In this document: piece by piece, positions 1-8,008 of the stretch
Position numbering within the stretch: position 1 is the first letter of the stretch
Layout: each line of letters opens with the position of its first letter
NCBI GenBank assembly: GCA_963793295.1
Contig: CAWBZX010000042.1
Location: 124,001 to 188,000 of the forward strand
Length of the DNA stretch: 64,000 bases
Source: JAHDHW01 sp963793295
GTDB lineage: Bacteria > Bacteroidota > Bacteroidia > Chitinophagales > Saprospiraceae
Direction: 5' to 3'
Position numbers and translations under genes: made by a program
The notes under the pieces: generated by a model
Databases searched by the model: none
The model's input: the letters and a program-made list of their open reading frames with translations, nothing else
What the model was told of the DNA's origin: nothing

Positions 1-1016
1 CTCGAATTTATTTGTTTGAAAATACGGGAACAAGCACCTCACCAAAGTTTAATCTGGTTGATGATGATTATCTCGAATTCAGTCAATATAGCGGTACAAA
101 CAATTATGCGCCGTCACCGACCTTTGGCGATTTGGATAATGATGGTGATTTGGATGTTCTTATTGGGGAAAAATCTGGAGGATTTTTTTACGGTGAAAAT
201 ACTGCTGGGCCTGGCAATCCTGTTGCATTTGGCAATTTGCAGTTTGAATATATGGGGCTTGATGTTGGCCAAAATAGCGTTCCCCAAATCGTTGATTTAG
301 ATCGAGATGGTCTACCGGATATCGTAGTTGGAGAACGAGTTGGAAAGGTCTCCTATTTTCATAACGAAGGAACTCAAAATGCTCCCTTTTTCCTTCCGAA
401 CATCGACTCACAAACTCCTGCTGGAGAGAACGTAATTGTGCTTGGACTAATCGATACTCGTTTTGGTAATTTTATTGGTAGAGCTGCCCCGGCTATTGTT
501 GATTTTGATGGAGCATACCATATTTTTACAGGTAGCGAAGCAGGATATTTCATGCATTATTCAAATATAGATGGAAATATTAACGGAGAATTTACGCTGG
601 AAACTGATTTTTATGGAGAGATTCGAGAAGGTTTTAATACTCGTCCTGCAATAGCAGATATTGATGACGACGGTGTCCTGGAAATGGTTGTTGGCAATGA
701 AAGAGGCGGTCTGAGTATGTTTCAAACAAACTTCAATACGGATGGTACGGTTTCAACGCAATACGTTTTTAAAAGTACAGAAGTGCTTATTTACCCAAAT
801 CCGGCGAATGAATTTTTCAATGTTGAAATATTGAATGGAAATAGTATAAAAGTGAATATTTCTGTTTTCAATGCTGTTGGTCAGCAGGTCTTGAAGGATT
901 CATTTACAAGTGCAAACTATCAAGCAAATTGCAAAGGACTTAGTAATGGAATTTATTTTGCCAGATTAGAAATAGGAGAGGAGGTTGTTGTGAAAAAGGT
1001 CGTGCTTGGGAAATAA
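1..1016 (+). CDS. FG-GAP/VCBS repeat protein with T9SS type A sorting domain (5' end outside window)
   Basis: The reading frame is open to the left window edge (codons before the TTG at 12 read RIYLFENTG), so the N terminus and any signal peptide are outside and the true start is not visible. The visible part carries FG-GAP/VCBS-type repeats with D-x-D-x-D-G calcium-loop cores: DLDNDGDLDVLIG, DLDRDGLPDIVVG and DIDDDGVLEMVVG, each followed by a short strand pair. This suggests part of a beta-propeller. The last ~75 residues (from YPNPANEFFNVE to VVKKVVLGK) form a type A T9SS C-terminal sorting domain. It is therefore probably exported across the outer membrane and released or surface-bound. 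Ligand or substrate is unknown. No terminator was recognised before the convergent YggS-like gene. Confidence 0.85.
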   Translation, partial: RIYLFENTGTSTSPKFNLVDDDYLEFSQYSGTNNYAPSPTFGDLDNDGDLDVLIGEKSGGFFYGENTAGPGNPVAFGNLQFEYMGLDVGQNSVPQIVDLDRDGLPDIVVGERVGKVSYFHNEGTQNAPFFLPNIDSQTPAGENVIVLGLIDTRFGNFIGRAAPAIVDFDGAYHIFTGSEAGYFMHYSNIDGNINGEFTLETDFYGEIREGFNTRPAIADIDDDGVLEMVVGNERGGLSMFQTNFNTDGTVSTQYVFKSTEVLIYPNPANEFFNVEILNGNSIKVNISVFNAVGQQVLKDSFTSANYQANCKGLSNGIYFARLEIGEEVVVKKVVLGK

Positions 1017-1082
1017 AAATCAAAAATTTATAAGGTTAAGAAGTAGGGCAGTTAGAGGTTATTTTTTCTCACCATTTAAAAA

Positions 1083-1733
1083 TCAACGTGATCCAAAAAT
1101 CAAACTTCCGATTCGAACAATAGTGCTTCCTTCTTCAATGGCAATTTTGTAATCGCCGGACATTCCCATCGAAATTTCTTTAAAATAATCGTCGTCTTTA
1201 AAAAAACGGGCTTTCAGCGTTTCGAATATATTTCTGAGATTTCTGAATTCCTGATGAATTTGCTTTTCATCCTCGGTAAAAGTTGCCATTCCCATCAGGC
1301 CAACGATTCTGACATTTTTCATTTGTTCATAGGTTTCTGAAGTTAGCAATTCAATAACTTCTTTTTCATCAAAACCAAACTTCGTTTCCTCTTCAGCGAT
1401 ATACATTTGAAGCAGACAATCAATTACTCGGTCGTTTTTCAGGGCTTGTTTGTTTACTTCTTTTAACAACTTCAAACTATCAATGCTGTGAATCAGATGA
1501 ACAAACGGAGCAATGTATTTGACTTTGTTAGTTTGTAAATGACCGATCAAATGCCATTCGATATCTTTTGGAAGTTGCGCTTGTTTTTCCACCAACTCTT
1601 GTACTTTGTTTTCTCCAAAAATTTTATGCCCGGTGTTATAAATATTCAGGATTGCTTCAACCGGCTTCGTTTTGGAAACAGCCACTAGTTTTACACCTTT
1701 CGAGTTGAGATCATTCAGGATTTCTTGAAACAT
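1083..1733 (-). CDS. YggS/PLPBP family pyridoxal-phosphate homeostasis protein
   Basis: A 216-residue cytoplasmic PLP-binding protein of the YggS/PROSC family, which buffers pyridoxal phosphate and affects amino-acid and keto-acid balance; no catalytic reaction is established for the family. Family marks are VAVSKTKP near the N terminus (the first Lys, K21, should be the Schiff-base lysine), FGENKVQE, WHLIGHLQTNK, HSIDS, MGMATF, and the C-terminal phosphate-binding block SMGMSGDYKIAIEEGST followed by RIGSLIFG. Length is slightly shorter than the usual ~220-230, as in many Bacteroidota homologues. It lies 134 bp downstream of the B3/B4-domain gene on the same strand and probably has its own promoter. 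Confidence 0.93.
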   Translation of the reverse strand: MFQEILNDLNSKGVKLVAVSKTKPVEAILNIYNTGHKIFGENKVQELVEKQAQLPKDIEWHLIGHLQTNKVKYIAPFVHLIHSIDSLKLLKEVNKQALKNDRVIDCLLQMYIAEEETKFGFDEKEVIELLTSETYEQMKNVRIVGLMGMATFTEDEKQIHQEFRNLRNIFETLKARFFKDDDYFKEISMGMSGDYKIAIEEGSTIVRIGSLIFGSR

Positions 1734-1867
1734 GGATTACTTTTGATTAATCGAAAAATGTAAAACTAAGATTGATGTGCGAGAATTTATAACTTTTTAA
1801 ATTGAAGTTTGAAGTGAGGAGTTATTGGCTTCTATTCCCTAATTTCCAATTACGTGCTACCCATTCA

Positions 1868-2527
1868 TCAAAAAATCTCTCTTTCCAAGTTACTCGCAGA
1901 AGTAAAACGATTGAGTAGCTCAATAGTATCATCTAAGGTTTCATTCAACTGGCTCATACCCCCGAAGCTAAAAAAAACCATTAAAAAAGTAGTTGTATTT
2001 TCTGAAACCATTGTCCTTGCAGAATCACTAGTCGGACTTCCGAAGGCACTAAGTTCATCTCGGAAAACTGGCAATTGGTGAATGTTAAGGATTCCCCGAC
2101 CGATGCCTTCATAAGGTTCGTTCTCCTTTCCTATGCTAAAAACTGTCTTACCTTTAATCTTTGAAACATCGTAGCCTCCGATTGAAAAACCGGTTTTGAT
2201 GGAAACCAAATTGAGTAAATCTACAACGTTATTAATTTTATATAAATCATTGCCTTTTACTATTCTTCGAAGCAACGATTCTGCTGAAAGACGATAGCGG
2301 GCTGGATCTTTTCCAGTGAGTTTATAGCCTTTTCTTGCAGCATTAATTGCAGGCAATTTGCTGATTTCTTCCATTTTGATTGTGTTTCGAATTTTGGAGA
2401 TGCTTTCTTGGATCAATGCTAACAATTCGTGGTATTCTGTTTTGACAATGATATCACACTGGATTGCTCCAAGTTTTAAATCAGGGCATTTTATTTTAAG
2501 CTTTTCCTCAATGGATATTGGAATCAT
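1868..2527 (-). CDS. B3/B4 (tRNA synthetase beta-like) domain protein
   Basis: A 219-residue protein resembling the stand-alone B3/B4 domain family (COG3382-like), related to the editing-site region of phenylalanyl-tRNA synthetase beta. Supporting segments are the central AARKGYKLTGKDPARYRLSAE block, the NNVVDLLNLVSIKTGFSIGGYD block typical of B3/B4 folds, and the late SPTSDSARTMVSE segment. No synthetase catalytic domain is present. Members are usually assumed to act on a mischarged tRNA or related ligand, but function is unproven. The start lies 9 bp after the stop of the ABC permease gene, so it is probably the last gene of an ATPase-permease-B3/B4 operon. Family assignment is by motif recognition. 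Confidence 0.75.
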   Translation of the reverse strand: MIPISIEEKLKIKCPDLKLGAIQCDIIVKTEYHELLALIQESISKIRNTIKMEEISKLPAINAARKGYKLTGKDPARYRLSAESLLRRIVKGNDLYKINNVVDLLNLVSIKTGFSIGGYDVSKIKGKTVFSIGKENEPYEGIGRGILNIHQLPVFRDELSAFGSPTSDSARTMVSENTTTFLMVFFSFGGMSQLNETLDDTIELLNRFTSASNLEREIF

Positions 2528-2536
2528 AAACTAAAT

Positions 2537-3340
2537 TTAAATGTCAGAATATTTGATTTTGCGGTAAGCGAAAAATAAAAAAATGGCCGTATAAACACAA
2601 ACGATAATAGCTGCCTGGCTTGGTACGAGAAACAAACTAAAATCATTTTCTTTCAAAAATCCTTCTGTGAGTTTTGCAAATGGCATTGGAACCAGATCTT
2701 CATTTGCATTCATTGGATAGAAATGCATTGATTTATTTGGAAAGTAATACATATGGATTCCGCGGAGAACGGATTCAATGAACATGATATAAACCAGGTA
2801 AATGAATAACGCAATTCCGGTCCGTTTGATAACAACACCCAGAAAAAATCCAAAAGACATATAGCCGATACACATCAAAAAGAAACGAGGGATTAGATCA
2901 GCTTCCTGTATGATTTTTGAGAAATAGATGGTATCCGTGTGCGTAAATCCAATGGCCAAACCAACCAAAGTATAATATAATGTGGCCATCAAACAGATAG
3001 TCAGAATGAATAAAATTTTAGCTGAAAAATATTCATTTCTGCTTAAACCCGTGATGATATTCTGGCGAAAAGTTTTATTGCTATTTTCGACCGTTACAAT
3101 TATTACCGAAAGAAAACCCAAAAAGAAAAAAGTCAACCAATTTCCGATATACCCCAGATAGCCCCAAACTAATGGAAACATGTATAAGGATTCTTTGCTC
3201 AGCAATTCCTCCGGAACATTGTTAAACGATTTCGTAATCAACAAACAGGCTGGTAACAAAATGACGTAAAAGATAGCCATCACTTGGAAGGTCTTATACT
3301 TTCGGACTTTTAGCCATTCTAGTTTTAGTAAGTGAAACAT
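2537..3340 (-). CDS. ABC-2 type transporter permease
   Basis: A 267-residue integral membrane protein with about six hydrophobic segments: near residues 20-40, 55-80, 105-130, 155-180, 180-205 and the C-terminal 240-260 stretch. The N-terminal MFHLLKLEWLKVRKYKTF and the amphipathic NSNKTFRQNIITGLSRNEYF segment before the third helix are typical of ABC-2 permeases (bacitracin/NatB-like exporters). It is 39 bp downstream of its ATPase gene and 9 bp upstream of the B3/B4-domain gene on the same strand. I infer an exporter half-unit that would dimerise and pair with the ATPase. The substrate cannot be told from sequence. Confidence 0.88.
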   Translation of the reverse strand: MFHLLKLEWLKVRKYKTFQVMAIFYVILLPACLLITKSFNNVPEELLSKESLYMFPLVWGYLGYIGNWLTFFFLGFLSVIIVTVENSNKTFRQNIITGLSRNEYFSAKILFILTICLMATLYYTLVGLAIGFTHTDTIYFSKIIQEADLIPRFFLMCIGYMSFGFFLGVVIKRTGIALFIYLVYIMFIESVLRGIHMYYFPNKSMHFYPMNANEDLVPMPFAKLTEGFLKENDFSLFLVPSQAAIIVCVYTAIFLFFAYRKIKYSDI

Positions 3341-3379
3341 GTGATTTTTTTATGAATTTAATTTACCAGCTAAGGATAA

Positions 3380-4270
3380 TTATTTATTTTTTGTTATTTC
3401 TAGAAATTCAGATTCCAAACTTGGTTTTCTTGTAAAAAGATGATTCAATGAAATTCCGTTTTGAAATGCTAATTTGTTGATATCCTCTGCTCCTAAATCA
3501 TCATTAAGGCTAATTACCATTTTTTCTTCTTCAAATTGAATATCCTTGACAGAATTTGAATCCGAAAGAATCTGTTTCAATTTGTCGTTTTGCGCACTTG
3601 ACACCTCAACCTGAAGATCACCTCCAATTATATTTCCAACTGTTCCGGTTGCCAATAATACACCGTGTTTAATGATGGCAACATGAGAGCAAATTTTTTC
3701 TACTTCATCCAAAATATGAGAAGCCATAAGAATCGTTTTGCCTTGCTGAGCAATTTTTTTAATTGTATTTCTTACTTCAGCAATACCTTGCGGGTCAAGG
3801 CCATTGGTTGGCTCATCAAATATCAAAACATCAGGGTCGCCGACCATTGCGGCAGCTATTGCCAGGCGTTGTTTCATCCCTAGAGAATAAGTATGAAAAG
3901 GAGAAGCTCTGCGATGCACCAAATCGACCAGCGAAAGCAAGTCATCAAATTTTGTTTGAGATAGCTTTTTAATGTGAGCAATTATTTGGAGGTTTTCGTC
4001 TGCGTTTAAGTATGGATAAAAATTAGGTGTTTCTAACAACGCTCCAATTTTCTGTCGGGCATGTTTGTCCTCCAATCCTCCAAACCAGGTGTAATTGCCT
4101 GAGTCTTTTTGTGTGATCCCGAGAATAATGCCAAGCGTGGTAGTTTTACCGCTTCCATTGGGACCTAAAATGCCGTAGATGTTACCTTTTTCAACTGAAA
4201 AAGATAAATCGTTTACAGCTGTGATTTTGCCATAACGTTTATGAAGATTGTGGATTTCAAGTATCGACAT
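3380..4270 (-). CDS. ABC transporter ATP-binding protein (ABC-2 exporter type)
   Basis: A 296-residue ABC ATPase. Walker A is GPNGSGKT at residues 36-43. The signature motif is the YSLGMKQR variant common in DrrA/NatA/bacitracin-type exporters (128-135). Walker B is VLIFDEP (148-154), with the D-loop GLDP just after and switch histidine in ASHILDE (H184). The last ~90 residues form the accessory domain seen in this subfamily. It energises the permease encoded 39 bp downstream; substrate unknown. A candidate TAnnTTTG element sits on this strand at 4291-4298, 20 bp before the ATG. Confidence 0.95.
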   Translation of the reverse strand: MSILEIHNLHKRYGKITAVNDLSFSVEKGNIYGILGPNGSGKTTTLGIILGITQKDSGNYTWFGGLEDKHARQKIGALLETPNFYPYLNADENLQIIAHIKKLSQTKFDDLLSLVDLVHRRASPFHTYSLGMKQRLAIAAAMVGDPDVLIFDEPTNGLDPQGIAEVRNTIKKIAQQGKTILMASHILDEVEKICSHVAIIKHGVLLATGTVGNIIGGDLQVEVSSAQNDKLKQILSDSNSVKDIQFEEEKMVISLNDDLGAEDINKLAFQNGISLNHLFTRKPSLESEFLEITKNK

Positions 4271-4290
4271 CGGTGATAATGTTTAGCTTC

Positions 4291-4298
4291 CAAATATA
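4291..4298 (-). promoter_or_regulatory. Candidate Bacteroidota -7 element for ABC operon
   Basis: On the minus strand this reads TATATTTG, matching the Bacteroidota consensus TAnnTTTG, about 20 bp before the ATG of the ABC ATPase gene. No clear TTG at -33 was seen, so this rests on the -7 match and position only. Confidence 0.4.
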
Positions 4299-4384
4299 AT
4301 ATTAGCATTTTTCTAAAAACATAATTATTGATGAAAACGGTATTTAGAAAGACCAATGATTGATTGAGCCAACTTATTAAATGC

Positions 4385-4978
4385 TTATTCTATTGTTGGA
4401 AATTGTTCAAGAAATGCAACTAATTTTACCATGGCTTTTCCCCGGTGACTTATTTTATTTTTAATAGAGGAATCTAAAACACCAAAAGATTGATTATAAC
4501 CATCAGGGATAAATATTGGGTCATAACCAAATCCGCCTTTACCACTTTTTACTTTATCAATTCTACCTTCAATGATTCCTTCAAAAATATATTCTTTACT
4601 GTTGATTATCAGTGCGATAACAGTCTTGAATCTCGCTTTTCTGTTTTCTTTTGAAGAAAGCTTATCCAAAACTAATTGCATATTCGCCTCTGCATTTCTT
4701 TCTTCTCCGGCATAACGGGCTGAAAGGACTCCAGGAGCACCGTTTAAGCTTTCAATTTCTAAGCCTGTATCTTCTGCAAAACAATTGACTTGATAACGAT
4801 TGTGCAGGTATCTTGCTTTTTGCAAGGCATTTCCTTCAATGGTCGGGCTTGTTTCAGGGATATCTTCAATAAGACCAATTTTACTCATTGGAATTACTTC
4901 AAATTGTGATTTTCTGCTGAGTATTTCAGCGACTTCCTTTATTTTATTAAGATTACTGGTAGCAAATACTAATTTCAT
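4385..4978 (-). CDS. rdgB: RdgB/HAM1 family dITP/XTP pyrophosphatase
   Basis: A 197-residue non-canonical purine NTP pyrophosphatase that hydrolyses dITP, XTP and ITP to monophosphates and keeps them out of nucleic acids. Diagnostic motifs: N-terminal FATSNLNKIKEV (S/T-x-x-N-x-x-K nucleotide loop), FAEDTGLEIESLNGAPGV with catalytic D70, SARYAGE, GKGGFGYDPIF (about 146-157) and C-terminal ISHRGKAM. Length is normal for the family. It follows a 152-residue small protein gene (5004-5462) by 25 bp on the same strand, so the two are probably co-transcribed. Confidence 0.95.
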   Translation of the reverse strand: MKLVFATSNLNKIKEVAEILSRKSQFEVIPMSKIGLIEDIPETSPTIEGNALQKARYLHNRYQVNCFAEDTGLEIESLNGAPGVLSARYAGEERNAEANMQLVLDKLSSKENRKARFKTVIALIINSKEYIFEGIIEGRIDKVKSGKGGFGYDPIFIPDGYNQSFGVLDSSIKNKISHRGKAMVKLVAFLEQFPTIE

Positions 4979-5003
4979 TAATAACGGTTTAGATGGGCTT
5001 ATT

Positions 5004-5462
5004 TTATAAATACATTTCTTTCAAACTACTCCATAGTGCTTTCTTTTTATTGACATCGTTATTCACTTCCTCAAGGCTATTCGAAAATAGTATTCTAAGA
5101 TTATTCCTTATCAGAGGTTGATAAGGTGCGATTGAATAGTTCAACCCAAAATTGGTGGGATGAATACCAAAGAACAAAAAATCTTTTACAGGTAGCTTTT
5201 GCTGAAGACTACTAAAACTATATTTAGTTTGTGGTGTTGTTTTTAAGAGAATAATATCCTTATTTATTTCCAGGTTAACTGCTGATAATATATTTTTAAG
5301 TAAAACTTCTAATTCAGGATTATTTTGTTCATTAAAATAAACAATCAAAATCGCTGCATCAGGAGCATTATTTTTAATTAAAAGTTCAGATTTATTTTCA
5401 GGAAGCACAAAAACTTCAAAGTCGATAAATTCGAAATTCGAAATATAATTTTCTTTCTTCAT
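5004..5462 (-). CDS. Small alpha/beta protein, possibly DNA polymerase III psi-like (HolD-like)
   Basis: A 152-residue cytoplasmic protein with no signal peptide or membrane segment; not a family I recognise with certainty. The order of elements resembles E. coli HolD: a hydrophobic strand (AAILIVYF), a helix ending in NKDIILLKTTP, a strand with FFGIHP, then a terminal strand NLRILFSNSLEE leading into a helix with KKKALWSSLKEMY. HolD has the comparable ASPALTDL...ARAALWQQI ending. This is a pattern match by eye, not an alignment score. The gene sits 25 bp upstream of rdgB, consistent with a nucleotide or DNA-metabolism context. Existence as a gene is well supported by operon position; function is inference. 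Confidence 0.6.
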   Translation of the reverse strand: MKKENYISNFEFIDFEVFVLPENKSELLIKNNAPDAAILIVYFNEQNNPELEVLLKNILSAVNLEINKDIILLKTTPQTKYSFSSLQQKLPVKDFLFFGIHPTNFGLNYSIAPYQPLIRNNLRILFSNSLEEVNNDVNKKKALWSSLKEMYL

Positions 5463-5560
5463 TGTTTATAAGAATAAAAAGTAACAAAAGAACAAAATTT
5501 CTTCCAATAATAGAATAAATGAATAAATTTAATTAAATTTGTAAAAATCAATGACAAATT

Positions 5561-6655
5561 ATGAAATATAATATCGCAGTATCCAAAACGGAAAACTCTC
5601 GCCTTTCTGAAGTTGATTTTGACAAAATTCCTTTCGGACGTACTTTTTCCGACCACATGTTTGTAGCTGATTATATTGATGGAGAATGGACCAATTTACA
5701 AATTGTCCCATTTGGTCGTTTTATGATGCACCCATCAAGTCTCGCTTTGCATTATGGTCAGTCAATTTTTGAAGGAATGAAAGCTTCAAAAGGTCAGGAT
5801 GACAGACCCTATTTTTTGCGTCCTGAATTGCACGCAAAAAGATTAAATGCATCAGCAGAAAGGATGTGCATGCCAACCTTTCCTGAAGATCTTTTTTTAC
5901 AAGCTTTGCATCAATTGATAGCAATGGATCAGGAATGGATTCCAAAGAAGGTTGGAAGTGCATTATATATTCGCCCTTTTATGTTTGCTAATGGTGAATT
6001 TATCGGGGTTGCTCCATCGGATACTTATAAGTTTATAATTTTTACCGGTCCAGTTGGACCTTATTATCCAAGACCAATTAGATTGATTGCTGAGGAAAAG
6101 TACGTCAGAGCTGTGAAGGGTGGAGTAGGAGAAGCTAAAACAGCTGGTAATTATGCTGCATCATTGCTTCCTGCTAAATTAGCAAAAGAAAAAGGGTATG
6201 ATCAGGTAATGTGGTTAGATGCCAAAGAATTTAAATATATTCAGGAAGTCGGTACGATGAATTTATTCTTCGTTATCGATGGCAAAGTTATTACTCCTGC
6301 AACAGATGGTGCAATATTAAAAGGAATTACCAGGAGTTCAATCCTGACTATTCTGAAAGATAAAGGATACACCGTTGAAGAAAGGCCGATCACCATTGAT
6401 GAACTTGTTGATGCACATAAAAAAGGTTTATTACAAGAGATCTTTGGAACAGGAACAGCTGCTGTTGTAGCTAATGTTTCAGATTTCACTTACAAGGGAG
6501 TACAATATGATCTTCCTCCTGTTGAAGAACATAAAATTGCAATATTATCAAGAGATGAGATCAATGGACTTCGTAGTAAAACAATACCTGATAATCGTGG
6601 TTGGGTTGTACCAGTTGAAGGAACTGCTGTAACGATTAGTAGTCCTAGTCATTAG
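5561..6655 (+). CDS. ilvE: Branched-chain amino acid aminotransferase
   Basis: A 364-residue fold-type IV PLP enzyme that interconverts Leu, Ile, Val and their 2-oxo acids with 2-oxoglutarate/glutamate. Visible marks: HYGQSIFEGMKA, YIRPFMF, the PLP-lysine segment GGVGEAKTAGNYAAS (K193), YIQEVGTMNLFF (E229 near the pyridine nitrogen), and GTGTAAVV in the phosphate-binding region. Length fits the type II BCAT subgroup (~355-365 residues). It is divergent from the psi-like/rdgB pair and convergent with an aldo/keto reductase, sharing a hairpin terminator at 6681-6716. A TAAATTTG element at 5534-5541 lies just upstream. Confidence 0.95.
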   Translation: MKYNIAVSKTENSRLSEVDFDKIPFGRTFSDHMFVADYIDGEWTNLQIVPFGRFMMHPSSLALHYGQSIFEGMKASKGQDDRPYFLRPELHAKRLNASAERMCMPTFPEDLFLQALHQLIAMDQEWIPKKVGSALYIRPFMFANGEFIGVAPSDTYKFIIFTGPVGPYYPRPIRLIAEEKYVRAVKGGVGEAKTAGNYAASLLPAKLAKEKGYDQVMWLDAKEFKYIQEVGTMNLFFVIDGKVITPATDGAILKGITRSSILTILKDKGYTVEERPITIDELVDAHKKGLLQEIFGTGTAAVVANVSDFTYKGVQYDLPPVEEHKIAILSRDEINGLRSKTIPDNRGWVVPVEGTAVTISSPSH

Positions 6656-6680
6656 CCTAGAGAAATATTCTAAGAATATA

Positions 6681-6716
6681 AAAAGAGCTTGTGAAAATAT
6701 TTTCGCAGGCTCTTTT
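6681..6716. terminator. Bidirectional hairpin terminator between ilvE and aldo/keto reductase
   Basis: Long inverted repeat: left arm 6681-6697 (AAAAGAGCTTGTGAAAA) and right arm 6700-6716, pairing fully with two G-U wobbles. The tail on the plus strand is CTTTTCAATT and on the minus strand CTTTTTATATTC. It lies between two convergent genes, so it can end both transcripts. Confidence 0.75.
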
Positions 6717-6719
6717 CAA

Positions 6720-7703
6720 TTAAAACATTGGTTTCTCTGGTTTGTTGTTTAAAATTGCTTCGATTTTATCTTCTATTTCACTGGTAATCAATGGTATGAC
6801 ATCCAATGCTGTAAGTGTCTCTTCAAGGTGAACTAATTTTGAAGCTCCTAAAATTACGGTGCTTACATGCGGATTTTTAGCACACCAGGCTATAGCAAGT
6901 TTTGCAAGACTGGTTCCAAGTATTTTTGCAATTTCATTGAGTCCAAAGACTTTTTCTAATCGCTCTGGAGTTAATGATCGTTCTTTTAGCCATTCCAAAC
7001 CCTCCATGCCTAATCTCGTGCCTTTCGGAAATTGATTGATATATTTATCTGTTAGAACACCTGAACCTAAAGGGGACCAAATAGTTGTTCCAAGTCCCAC
7101 TGTTTTATATATTTGGTCATATTCAACCTCAACTTTCTCTCTGCAAAACATATTATATTGAGGTTGTTCCATTGTCGGACCTATCAAGTTTAAACTTTTA
7201 GCAACCATGTGTGCTTCCATAATCTCCTGGGCAGACCACTCAGATGTTCCCCAATACAAGATTTTTCCTTGTTGAATAAGATGATTCATCGTCCAAACGG
7301 TTTCTTCGATTGGTGTATTTTTGTCAGGCCGATGGCAAAAAAATAAATCAAGGTAATCAACTTGTAGCCTTTTTAAAGCGGCATTACAGGCTTCGATAAG
7401 ATGTTTTCGACTTAATCCTGTTTGATTGGGTTTTTTTCCTCCATCTCCGAAAAAAGCTTTACTTGAAACGATGTAGGAAGACCGATCCCAATTGAATTTT
7501 TTTAAAATTTCTCCCATCACAATTTCCGATTTTCCTTTAGCGTAAATTTCTGCGTTATCAAAGAAATTTACTCCTTTATCGTAAGCGAGTGCCATAAGTT
7601 TTTTAGCCGTATCGTTACCAATTTGTTTTCCAAAAGTCAGCCAGGATCCAAATGAAAGTGTACTGACTTGTAAACCGGAATTCCCTAATCTTTTGTATTG
7701 CAT
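6720..7703 (-). CDS. Aldo/keto reductase, potassium-channel beta-subunit-like subfamily
   Basis: A 327-residue NAD(P)H-dependent oxidoreductase of the AKR superfamily, TIM-barrel fold, cytoplasmic. The catalytic tetrad is visible: D49 and Y54 in FFDNAEIYAKGKSE, K82 in IVSSKAFF, and H124 in FFCHRPD. C-terminal cofactor-binding segments include TTIWSPLGSGVLTDKY and STVILGASK. Closest by eye to the Kv-beta/YghZ-type AKRs (YKRLGNSGLQVSTLSFGSW start). The substrate is not predictable. Monocistronic, convergent with ilvE. Confidence 0.93.
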   Translation of the reverse strand: MQYKRLGNSGLQVSTLSFGSWLTFGKQIGNDTAKKLMALAYDKGVNFFDNAEIYAKGKSEIVMGEILKKFNWDRSSYIVSSKAFFGDGGKKPNQTGLSRKHLIEACNAALKRLQVDYLDLFFCHRPDKNTPIEETVWTMNHLIQQGKILYWGTSEWSAQEIMEAHMVAKSLNLIGPTMEQPQYNMFCREKVEVEYDQIYKTVGLGTTIWSPLGSGVLTDKYINQFPKGTRLGMEGLEWLKERSLTPERLEKVFGLNEIAKILGTSLAKLAIAWCAKNPHVSTVILGASKLVHLEETLTALDVIPLITSEIEDKIEAILNNKPEKPMF

Positions 7704-8008
7704 ATTTTGAAGTTTGATTCGTTTTTTTATGATGGTCTGAAAGATACAAAAAGAATTAATTATTCCATTTTACCTTATGATTTCGTTGGTGCTTTAGTTA
7801 GTCATCAAATATTTATTTAATAGCTGTTATTTCCTGGGCAAAGGTTTATTTAGGATGCTCTTTTATATTTCCTGACCTTCGGCACTATATTTGATTCTTA
7901 TATTAAGAATTTTTGTGTTTTGTTATTTGGGTTATTTCGAACCGTTTTTATAAAAGCATAAAATAAGTTTTAAAAACATTTCATTTTTTTATCCACACTA
8001 TTTCACCC
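7704..8008. other. Intergenic region between divergent aldo/keto reductase and hybrid kinase genes
   Basis: About 305 bp of AT-rich DNA with no credible ORF. It holds a plus-strand TATATTTG element at 7886-7893, matching the TAnnTTTG consensus and giving a ~110-base leader for the histidine kinase. No hairpin or repeat of note was found. Confidence 0.5.
7886..7893 (+). promoter_or_regulatory. Candidate -7 promoter element for TPR hybrid kinase
   Basis: TATATTTG matches the Bacteroidota TAnnTTTG consensus, 115 bp before the ATG at 8009. No clear TTG was seen at the -33 position. Confidence 0.35.
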
